Source: Desulfobacterales bacterium (GTDB taxonomy: Bacteria; Desulfobacterota; Desulfobacteria; Desulfobacterales; JAFDCJ01). From it: 8,017 bases of DNA. The position numbers and the translations under genes were made by a program. Position 1 is the stretch's first letter. Each line of letters begins with the position of its first letter. The notes below the pieces were generated by a model. It did no database searches. It was not told the DNA's origin and worked only from the letters and a program-made list of their open reading frames with translations. Shown piece after piece: positions 1-6,210 of the stretch. The DNA lies in the NCBI GenBank assembly GCA_029939875.1, contig JAOZSC010000099.1:1-8017 (forward strand), written 5' to 3'.

Positions 1-282
1 GAAATCGTTGGATTTACCGAAGAGGAAGACGCATTGAACTATGCCCGCTCCAATACGGTGGATCTTGCCATCCTGGATATCAAGCTGAAAAAAATGAGCG
101 GCGTGGACGTTCTCGAGGAGCTAAAGAAAATCACTCCGACCATGCGTGCTATCATGCTTACCGGTTATCCGACCCTGGAAACGGCCCAGGCATCCTTAAA
201 GCTGGGTGCGTGCGAGTACTGTGTTAAACCCATAGACAATGAGGAGTTGGAAGAAAAAGTGGCGCGCGTGCTGCAAACATGA
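1..282 (+). CDS. Response regulator receiver domain, C-terminal part (5' end outside window)
   Basis: The reading frame is open from base 1 and ends at TGA 280-282, so the start lies outside the window. The 93 visible residues cover most of a CheY-like receiver fold, which takes a phosphoryl group from a sensor histidine kinase. The phosphoacceptor is Asp26 of the visible part (LAILDIKL), the switch Thr is Thr54 (MLTGYP) and the conserved Lys is Lys76 (YCVKP), with Tyr73 three residues before it. The spacings of 28 and 22 residues resemble those of CheY. The protein stops about 16 residues after the Lys-Pro pair, so no output domain follows; it is either a single-domain regulator or has its other domains upstream. 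A TTG at 34 is only an internal codon, because the receiver fold clearly continues upstream of it. The gene converges on the phosphatase gene, with 64 bp between them. Confidence 0.9.
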   Translation, partial: EIVGFTEEEDALNYARSNTVDLAILDIKLKKMSGVDVLEELKKITPTMRAIMLTGYPTLETAQASLKLGACEYCVKPIDNEELEEKVARVLQT

Positions 283-346
283 TGGCGATGCGGATAAAAA
301 CGCCGGGAGCACGGGGCATAGGGTGCAGGGAAGAGCAGTAAAATAT

Positions 347-1426
347 TCAACTTTGCAGGTTGGCCAGGTAGTAAAAATATTTCTGGACGAATTTGCCGGA
401 AACCGTATCGGCCAGGGAAAAGGACAGCTCTTCGCCGTCAAGAAAAAATCCTGAAAAAGAAAAAAATACGTTACGTGACAGCTCCTGGAGCATGGAGGTG
501 ATGAAACCGTTATTTATCGCACCTTCAGGCAGGCCGTGTATTCGGCAGCTGATCGGCCGGTAGCCGGTAAGCGAACAGCGATGGTCGTGATTGAGCGGGC
601 AGCGCAGTGCTTCCCGGGCGTAGGCTTCAGCCCAGGCCTCTTTGTTTTCTTTGCCGCCTTGGCCTTTTTCCATCAGTCGCCGCTGCACTTTTGTTGTCCT
701 GCGGGTGATTTCCACCGCATCGTGAATGACCCGGGTTCTCAGTTCACTTTTCAGGAAGCGGTTCATGCGGTTGTTAAGATAAATTGCTTCGATCAGATGG
801 ACTTCAAAATACCGCCGACAGCAGTCGTCGGTCTGCTCCCCGCAGCTTAAAAAGCCGGAGGATGCTTTGCGAACGGTGTTGATATCAGCGGTGGTTTTTC
901 GAACCAGGGCTTCATATTCTGAAAAATAGGTGCTCAGATCAACAACGTTTCTACTTTCCAGGGACGGTTCCCTGATTTTCAATGTTCCCGATTTTTTACT
1001 GTATTTTTTTACCAGCCGCCATTGACTGTACGCGGAAGGGTTCGCCCGGCTTTTTTTCATCTTTTTGCTGGCGACCTTTAACCCCAACCCCTTGCGGATC
1101 AGATAGGCGGTCACAAAAGTTCCCGTGCGGCCGATTCCGAACCGGCAATGGACCAGAATTTTTTTCCCCAGGTAGATGGCCTCATCCAGCCAGGCCAAGG
1201 CTTTTTCCATATCTTCCATATCGGGGGCACACTCATCCGGGATGGGAAGATAATAGACCTCGAAGCCCGTTTTCTCCTCAATTTCGTACAGGTCGCAAAA
1301 CTCGCCGCATAGATTGACAATGGCATCCACCCCCTGCTCGCGGATGGCGTCCAGGTCATCGTAGGACATGGGAGCCGAGCCCACCGCAATATTTTCTGTA
1401 ATCCATGTTAGCTGGTAGCCAGACAT
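347..1426 (-). CDS. Tyrosine/dual-specificity phosphatase fused to a YkgJ-like Cys-rich domain
   Basis: A 359-residue, probably cytoplasmic protein with two parts. Residues 1-145 are a cysteine phosphatase of the PTP/DSP superfamily. The P-loop is at 93-101 (HCRFGIGRT), giving nucleophile Cys94 and phosphate-binding Arg100. Asp64 in the PIPDE segment is the likely general acid. Residues about 190-310 carry a cysteine pattern of the YkgJ (CxxCxxCC, zinc- or iron-binding) family: Cys195, the pair Cys202-Cys203, Cys276, Cys284 and Cys294, the last inside a GYRPISCR segment typical of that family. No signal peptide or membrane segment is seen. The ATG at 1426 has a GAGGA ribosome site 9 nt upstream, inside the end of the dikinase-like gene, so the two are probably translationally coupled. 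Phosphatase activity follows from family knowledge; the substrate is unknown. The neighbouring phosphotransferase or its product is a reasonable candidate, by inference. Confidence 0.88.
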   Translation of the reverse strand: MSGYQLTWITENIAVGSAPMSYDDLDAIREQGVDAIVNLCGEFCDLYEIEEKTGFEVYYLPIPDECAPDMEDMEKALAWLDEAIYLGKKILVHCRFGIGRTGTFVTAYLIRKGLGLKVASKKMKKSRANPSAYSQWRLVKKYSKKSGTLKIREPSLESRNVVDLSTYFSEYEALVRKTTADINTVRKASSGFLSCGEQTDDCCRRYFEVHLIEAIYLNNRMNRFLKSELRTRVIHDAVEITRRTTKVQRRLMEKGQGGKENKEAWAEAYAREALRCPLNHDHRCSLTGYRPISCRIHGLPEGAINNGFITSMLQELSRNVFFSFSGFFLDGEELSFSLADTVSGKFVQKYFYYLANLQS

Positions 1427-1431
1427 AATTT

Positions 1432-3996
1432 TTAGTCCTCAACCGATGCAAAATGATAGCGGCCGTTCATGAAGTCGTTTACGAAACCGTCAAGCTGCGA
1501 GGCATCCTTGAGATACATGTCCATCAAGCGGGTTGCTCCCAGGAGGCGGCCGATCATATCCAGTTTTGCAAGGGTCGTGTTTTTATCCGCGCCTTTCAAC
1601 TGTCCATCCACCAGGTCGTTTTTTTTGCTTACCGCAAAATTCAATTCCTGCAAAATCCTGCTCAAAAAATCTGCTCTCAGGATTCTTTGATCTATATCGG
1701 CCCCGCCTCCGGAGAAGCGAAAGAGGATATAATTGTCCCCGGGAGCATCCGTGCACAGGGTATCCACGATGACAAAGTGATAGCCAAAACGCAGGTTCAG
1801 GTTGACATAATCGTGGGAAATAACGGCATGGCTGGCAAACATGGCTGCCTTGGGGCTGATAATACCGCCGCTCATGACGATTTTGTCATGCTCCGCCCAG
1901 TCAAAATGCGTAAACTTTCCCCAGCGGATGCCCGGGTGCCCCAGTCCTTTCAGCAGTGCTTTCATGGGGGCACTGGCAATATCATGTTCCTGAATCTGTT
2001 TTTGATTGAGTGCGCTTTCATGCAGGCCGTCTCCCAGGTCAATGACATAGAAAAGCATGGGGATGTGTGACTGAAGCTTTTTGGCGGCCCCTGTTTTTCG
2101 GACACGGCCCTCGGAGATGTGAAACATTTCCTGGACGGCCTTTTCATGGGAAAAGCGGATGATGTCGTGGAATGAACGACAGCCTTCCGGCTTAAACGAG
2201 GCAGTCTGGGGGTCCAGCAGTCCCAGCGGTGAGATAAAATTCATCAGGTAGCCAAGTTTGCGCATGAAGGGACTGTCGGTCATCAGGTTGACGCGGGCAC
2301 AGGGGCTTTCCAGCATTGACGGCACCAGTCCCCCGTAAACCTTTTTTTCGTCGGCATGCACGGTCACTTCCTGGCCGTGGGACAACCTGTCAAAAGCCGC
2401 TGCCGTGTTGACGATCGCCGGCACACCAAATTCGCGCGCCACCGAGGCAAAATGGCCGGCAGTGCTACCGCTGTCGGTCACCACTGCGTTGAGCCGGTCC
2501 ATAACCCGGGCGTACCGCGGCGAGGCGTTGCGGGCCACGAGCACGGCGTCCGCCGGCAGCGTCTCGAGATCTTCTTCCCGGCGAATTTTAAATACCCTGC
2601 CGCCTCCGATTCCGGAAGAGGCCCTTTCCCCGCCGGAGACCAGAACGGTGTTGTCGATACTTTCAAAATTGCACACCGGGGTTTCGACGGGATCGATATC
2701 GCCGGTGCTCAGCGGTCTGGACTGTAAAAGGAAGAGGTTTGCCTGGTTGTCCAGGCACCATTCGATATCCTGGGGTTGGCCGAAATGCGATTCCAGTTTC
2801 ATGCCCCATCGGGCTAGAGTCAGCGCGCAAGCATCATCCAGTGAGGGGGCCAGTATCCTGGGATGGTCCACCGGTACAATCTCGGTTTTGTGGTTGGAAG
2901 AAAAGATCATCTGCCGGGGTTTGGCGCCGTATTTTCTGATTACCACTTCAGGCTCCGGTTCCCGGGAGATGCCGATGACATCCGCAGAGGTTTTTCCCGC
3001 TACCAGCAGTTCCCCCAGTCCCCAGATAGAGTGAATGCTCAAATTTTCGGATTCAGGTGTTTCAAGGTCACGGGTGTACAGGACCCCGCTGGATTTGGCG
3101 TCGATCATTTTTATCGCCAGAACCGCCATGGGGGTGTCGGCATCCAAAAGACCGTAGTTAATCCGGTAATAAAGAGCGGTGGGCGCATACTTGCTGGCGA
3201 TGACCGTCTTGTATGCCTTAAGGATATCATCCTGGTTGACATTTAAAACGCTGCGGTACTGGCCCGCGAAAGACGAATGGGTGTCTTCACTCACTGCACT
3301 GCTGCGCATGCTGATGCGTACACTTTCACCTTCGGCTTTCGCCAGCAAAGCGTAAGCGCTGCTGATCGCCTCTTTGATATCCGGGGGGATTTGCGCATCT
3401 GTCACCAGAGCGGTTAAATTGCGGGACACAGCATCCAGTGAGGCACTGGATTGTACATCAAGTTCGGCCAGCGCCGCGTCGATGGGAGCCCTGAGCTGAT
3501 TGTATTCAATGAAGTAATGGAAGGCATGCGTGGTGACCACGAACCCCGGCGGGACGGGCAGCCGAAGGCCTCCTGCAAGGATGCTTAAACTCCAAGCTTT
3601 GCCGCCCACCAGTTGTTGGCCTTCAGGTGGAATGTTCTGCAGGGGTATCGTGAAGGGCGGTGATGCATCGCATTTTTGGGCAGTCAGCACAAAGCGGATG
3701 TAGGCGTCAAATTTTTTAGCGTAATTTCGCAAATCGCGGTAACGATTCGGACAAACCCCGTCTATGTCTTGCACAATGCGGATCACGCAGTCGAAAAATT
3801 CCCTGTATTTGTTTTCAATGACAATAAAATCGACCCTAAGCTGGCCGTAATAAATTTCTTCCAGCTCTGCCATCAGTTCATGGGCCCGCTTATCATGGTC
3901 GAGAAGGGATTTGAAGGCCTCGTATTTTTCCTTCAGAACGGTGCCGGGTGAAAATACCTGGTAGGTCCAGTATTTAAACAGATTTTTTAGCAGCAT
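1432..3996 (-). CDS. PEP synthase/PPDK-like phosphotransferase lacking the pyruvate TIM barrel
   Basis: About 854 residues from the ATG at 3996. A GTG at 4020 would add eight residues and cannot be excluded; no strong ribosome site decides between them. Residues about 15-112 are charged and helical and match no domain I know. Residues about 126-430 are the PPDK_N ATP-grasp domain: GGKAWSL with Lys133, MRSSA with Arg231, DIEW at 410-413 and LLQSRPL at 423-429. Residues about 470-560 are the PEP-utilising mobile domain; the GHFASVAREFGVP segment places the phosphate-carrying histidine at His515. In PEP synthase and PPDK a PEP/pyruvate TIM barrel would follow. Here the last 290 residues show none of its motifs. 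They contain instead a CRSFHDIIRFSHEK segment (606-619) and conserved-looking SGGIISPKA and DAPGDNYILFRFSGGGAD stretches. It probably transfers phosphate from ATP via His515 to an unknown acceptor, as rifampicin phosphotransferase and glucan water dikinase do with other acceptors. It lies upstream of the phosphatase gene with a 5-bp gap. Confidence 0.85.
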   Translation of the reverse strand: MLLKNLFKYWTYQVFSPGTVLKEKYEAFKSLLDHDKRAHELMAELEEIYYGQLRVDFIVIENKYREFFDCVIRIVQDIDGVCPNRYRDLRNYAKKFDAYIRFVLTAQKCDASPPFTIPLQNIPPEGQQLVGGKAWSLSILAGGLRLPVPPGFVVTTHAFHYFIEYNQLRAPIDAALAELDVQSSASLDAVSRNLTALVTDAQIPPDIKEAISSAYALLAKAEGESVRISMRSSAVSEDTHSSFAGQYRSVLNVNQDDILKAYKTVIASKYAPTALYYRINYGLLDADTPMAVLAIKMIDAKSSGVLYTRDLETPESENLSIHSIWGLGELLVAGKTSADVIGISREPEPEVVIRKYGAKPRQMIFSSNHKTEIVPVDHPRILAPSLDDACALTLARWGMKLESHFGQPQDIEWCLDNQANLFLLQSRPLSTGDIDPVETPVCNFESIDNTVLVSGGERASSGIGGGRVFKIRREEDLETLPADAVLVARNASPRYARVMDRLNAVVTDSGSTAGHFASVAREFGVPAIVNTAAAFDRLSHGQEVTVHADEKKVYGGLVPSMLESPCARVNLMTDSPFMRKLGYLMNFISPLGLLDPQTASFKPEGCRSFHDIIRFSHEKAVQEMFHISEGRVRKTGAAKKLQSHIPMLFYVIDLGDGLHESALNQKQIQEHDIASAPMKALLKGLGHPGIRWGKFTHFDWAEHDKIVMSGGIISPKAAMFASHAVISHDYVNLNLRFGYHFVIVDTLCTDAPGDNYILFRFSGGGADIDQRILRADFLSRILQELNFAVSKKNDLVDGQLKGADKNTTLAKLDMIGRLLGATRLMDMYLKDASQLDGFVNDFMNGRYHFASVED
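1435..1440 (-). promoter_or_regulatory. Ribosome binding site of the phosphatase gene
   Basis: On the - strand this reads GAGGAC, ending 8-9 nt before the ATG at 1426. It overlaps the last codons of the dikinase-like gene (stop TAA at 1432-1434). This fixes the start and indicates translational coupling of the two genes. Confidence 0.65.
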
Positions 3997-4284
3997 TGAA
4001 CTCAACCAGGGTACCGACACCTTGGGCGGTCATTTTTTTATAGATAAAGTGGGCTGCAGCGACATCTTCCACTGCCAGGCCAAAGGATTTAAACAGGGTG
4101 ATATCCTGCGAGGAGGTGCGTCCTTTATTTTTTTCGCCAGTACATCGCCGATTTCTCCCAGGATGTGATCATCATCGATGGCACCTTCTTGCTTGGGAAA
4201 AATAAAATCACCGGCTTCATTGAGGGTGGATTCCCGCCGGTCCACAAACAATCCACCACGGACGATTGTGGGGTTTTCACACAA
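3974..4284 (-). pseudogene. Ornithine cyclodeaminase/mu-crystallin family remnant, 5'-truncated and frameshifted
   Basis: Only the C-terminal third of a protein of about 320 residues is left. Positions 4284-4128 encode LFVDRRESTLNEAGDF followed by EGAIDDDHILGEIGDVL, typical of the NAD-binding half of the ornithine cyclodeaminase family. The frame is then lost. From about 4126 another frame continues the same homology as GRTSSQDITLFKSFGLAVED, then VAAAHFIYKK and GVGTLVEF, to TAA at 3974-3976. The break lies in a run of seven A on the - strand (4128-4134); an eighth A would restore one frame. An in-frame TAA lies immediately upstream of TTG 4284, and the 78 bp before it show no similarity to the missing N-terminal part. 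The old stop codon overlaps the start of the dikinase-like gene by about 23 bp, the arrangement of a once coupled operon. With the catalytic N-terminal portion gone, an active enzyme is very unlikely. Confidence 0.85.
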
Positions 4285-4324
4285 TTAAAGATTACATACA
4301 CGGATTTGAGCGCAAGGTCAACGG

Positions 4325-4344
4325 CTGGCCGCCGAAGCGGCCAG
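4325..4344 (-). terminator. Perfect 8-bp stem with UUCG tetraloop, possible terminator
   Basis: On the - strand CTGGCCGC and GCGGCCAG enclose TTCG, forming the very stable C(UUCG)G tetraloop. The hairpin starts 18 nt after the stop of the nitronate monooxygenase-like gene. No T-run follows on either strand (CCGTTGACC comes next), so it is not a textbook intrinsic terminator. It may end or stabilise the 3' end of the acyl-CoA transcript. Confidence 0.4.
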
Positions 4345-4362
4345 TTCGCAGCAAGTGTTCCA

Positions 4363-5346
4363 CTATTGAACTGCCAACCCGTTGAGCCGGTCAAGTTGCT
4401 GGCTGGCGTCGTCGATAATATCATCGACAACCTGCTGAATGGATTTGATCTCATCAATGAGGCCGGCGATCTGGCCACAGGCAATGGGAGCTGCATCCGG
4501 GTCGCCGCCGTCATAGGCAAGTTGGCCTTTGCCCCCGGCCACGGTGTTGATGATTTCTTCAAACCCGGCCCCCTTCGCTTCTATGGCCAGACATTCTTCA
4601 GCCAGCTTGTTTTTAATGCAGCGGATGGGGTTCATGATGGTGGTTAAAAGCAGGGCGGTATCGGTTTCGCTGGTTTCCAGGAGGCGGTCTTTGATGTTTT
4701 GATGAATTCGGCACTCTTTGGTCATCATAAAGGCGGTTCCCATCAACACGGCCTCGGCTCCCATGGCCAGGGCTGCCAGAAAGCCCTTGCCGTTGCAGAT
4801 TCCGCCACCGGCGATGACCGGAATGTCCAGGGCCGCAACCGCTTTCGCCAGTAAAATAAACGATGCGACATTGTCGTTTCCGATGTGGCCGCCGGAGCCG
4901 AACCCGATCATGGTGACAGCATCGACTCCCAGTCGTTGGGCGCTCAGGGCATGTTTTACCGAGGTAAGCTTGTGAATCACTGTGATGCCAGCCTGTTTAA
5001 GGATTGGCATCAGCGGTTCCGGACTCCTGCCGGCAGTTTCCACAATTTTAACACCCTGCTCGGCGATGACATCGCAAAATTTAAGGGTTCGCTCGGGCAA
5101 TCCGAATTCGGGAATCATTGACAGGTTGATCCCGAATGGCTTGTCGGTCAGGCCTCGGATTTTTTTAATTTCTTCCTTGAGATCCTCCGGGGTTTCAAGG
5201 CTTTCAGCGGTAATAAAGCCGATGCCCCCGGCGTTGCAAACGGGAGCAACAAATTCCGCCCGGCTGATCCACTGCATGCCGCCGCAGATAATGGGATGTT
5301 CGATGCCCAGCATTTCCGTGATTTTGGTTTTGAACTTTTGGGTCAT
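4363..5346 (-). CDS. Nitronate monooxygenase / FabK-like FMN-dependent TIM-barrel protein
   Basis: A 327-residue flavoprotein of the 2-nitropropane dioxygenase family, the family that also includes enoyl-ACP reductase II (FabK). Visible features in order: an N-terminal LGIEHPIICGGMQWIS segment (13-28), the usual first strand and FMN contact; SGGHIG at 151-156 with His154 at the place of the catalytic His of class I nitronate monooxygenases; IPVIAGGGICNGKG (175-188) and GAEAVLMGTAFM (196-207), which bind the FMN phosphate. The usual Glu-Ala before Gly-Gly-His is replaced by Gly-Ser, so the substrate may not be a nitronate. The length is normal for the family. The ATG at 5346 has a GGGAG ribosome site 12 nt upstream. 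It lies 32 bp after the enoyl-CoA hydratase gene, so a role with acyl thioesters (enoyl reduction or detoxification) is plausible, by inference from context only. Confidence 0.88.
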   Translation of the reverse strand: MTQKFKTKITEMLGIEHPIICGGMQWISRAEFVAPVCNAGGIGFITAESLETPEDLKEEIKKIRGLTDKPFGINLSMIPEFGLPERTLKFCDVIAEQGVKIVETAGRSPEPLMPILKQAGITVIHKLTSVKHALSAQRLGVDAVTMIGFGSGGHIGNDNVASFILLAKAVAALDIPVIAGGGICNGKGFLAALAMGAEAVLMGTAFMMTKECRIHQNIKDRLLETSETDTALLLTTIMNPIRCIKNKLAEECLAIEAKGAGFEEIINTVAGGKGQLAYDGGDPDAAPIACGQIAGLIDEIKSIQQVVDDIIDDASQQLDRLNGLAVQ

Positions 5347-5358
5347 GGTGATTGATAT

Positions 5359-5363
5359 CTCCC
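5359..5363 (-). promoter_or_regulatory. Ribosome binding site of the nitronate monooxygenase-like gene
   Basis: On the - strand this reads GGGAG, 12 nt before the ATG at 5346. The spacing is somewhat long, but it is the only purine-rich site in the 32-bp gap after the hydratase gene. Confidence 0.45.
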
Positions 5364-5378
5364 TTCTTGAGTCTTGAG

Positions 5379-6149
5379 TTATTTTCCTTTAAAAAGCGGT
5401 TTTCGTTTTTCGATAAACGCTGTGATACCTTCTTTGGCATCTTCGGTGGCGGCAACGTCGGCGATTTTTGCGGTCAGAAAATCCAGTGCTTTTTCAAAAG
5501 GCATGTCGGCAACGGCGTAAAAAGCCTGTTTGCCGATTTTCATGCCGATGGGGCTTTTGGCCGCCAGACTTTGCAGCACCTTTTCAACCGCGTCATCCAA
5601 TTGTTCCGGAGGCACCAGGCGGGTAACCAGGCCCATTTCAAGTGCCTGAGCGGCTGTCAGTTTTTCTCCCAGCAGAATCATTTCCAGGGCTTTTTTTCGC
5701 GGGACATTGCGGAAAATCAACGCGCCGATCATCATCGGCCACAGGCCGACATTGACTTCCGGTGTCCCGAAAGCAGCGGTGTTTTTCGCGATGACGATGT
5801 CGCAGGCCAGCATGAGCCCCATGCCGCCGGCCATGCAGGCGCCGTTTATCCTGGCAACAACCGGCTTCGAATAGCCGGTCAGTCGTTTCAGCAGCCGGGC
5901 GTAACTTTTGAAGCCACTGTGAATATCACCGGCGGCGGCTCCGCCGAGATCGGCTCCCGAGCAAAAGGCCCGCTCTCCGGACCCCGTCAGTAAAACAGCG
6001 CGTACGTTTTTATCTTTTTCAGCATCTTGCAGGTAGCTTAAAAATAAGGCAATGGTTTCTAGGCTGATGGCGTTACGCTGGGCTTCGCGGTTGATGGTAA
6101 AGTACGCGATGTTGTTTTCGACCCGGTAAAGAAGGTGAGGTGCAGACAT
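5379..6149 (-). CDS. Enoyl-CoA hydratase/isomerase family protein (crotonase fold)
   Basis: A 256-residue cytoplasmic acyl-CoA enzyme of normal crotonase length. The oxyanion-hole segments are visible: AFCSGADLGG (61-70) and NGACMAGGMG (102-111), followed by LACDIVIA (114-121). Of the two catalytic glutamates of rat mitochondrial enoyl-CoA hydratase, the second is present (Glu131 in FGTPEV) and the first is replaced by Gly111. The reaction may therefore be hydration by a one-Glu variant, isomerisation, or another crotonase chemistry. The C-terminal part (KRKPLF) is typical of the family. The start at 6149 was chosen because the fold begins right there (LLYRVENNIAYFTINRE) and GGAGA lies 7 nt upstream. 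A longer frame up to 6299 would add 50 residues encoded by an intergenic repeat and is not credible. It sits between biotin carboxylase and the FMN protein on the same strand, which suggests acyl-CoA metabolism. Confidence 0.9.
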   Translation of the reverse strand: MSAPHLLYRVENNIAYFTINREAQRNAISLETIALFLSYLQDAEKDKNVRAVLLTGSGERAFCSGADLGGAAAGDIHSGFKSYARLLKRLTGYSKPVVARINGACMAGGMGLMLACDIVIAKNTAAFGTPEVNVGLWPMMIGALIFRNVPRKKALEMILLGEKLTAAQALEMGLVTRLVPPEQLDDAVEKVLQSLAAKSPIGMKIGKQAFYAVADMPFEKALDFLTAKIADVAATEDAKEGITAFIEKRKPLFKGK

Positions 6150-6156
6150 ATCTTGG

Positions 6157-6161
6157 TCTCC
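6157..6161 (-). promoter_or_regulatory. Ribosome binding site that fixes the hydratase start
   Basis: On the - strand GGAGA lies 7 nt before the ATG at 6149. This is good Shine-Dalgarno spacing and supports the short 256-residue form over the longer frame starting at 6299. Confidence 0.65.
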
Positions 6162-6210
6162 GCAGATGGGATTAAGCCGATATTGGCGAGTTGCTCTTAT
6201 GGTGATGTTT

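Noticed and set aside
34..282. TTG at 34 as start of the response regulator
   Set aside because: The receiver fold continues upstream in the same open frame to base 1, so the true start lies outside the window.
283..346. Terminator between the convergent response regulator and phosphatase genes
   Set aside because: Only a weak GCC...GGC pairing near a short T-run is present; no convincing stem is seen.
1453..2070. Open frame of 205 residues on the + strand
   Set aside because: It is antisense to the C-terminal part of the dikinase-like gene and shows no family features.
2405..3034. Long open frame on the + strand antisense to the dikinase-like gene
   Set aside because: It lies wholly inside a strongly supported gene, shows no recognisable domain, and is low-complexity Ser/Arg/Thr-rich as expected for a shadow frame.
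1432..3996. Naming the large gene ppsA or ppdK
   Set aside because: The PEP/pyruvate TIM barrel needed for those reactions is not recognisable, so a standard gene symbol would mislead.
5352..5993. Open frame of 213 residues on the + strand opposite the hydratase gene
   Set aside because: It is antisense to a crotonase with clear motifs, has no recognisable family and no ribosome site.
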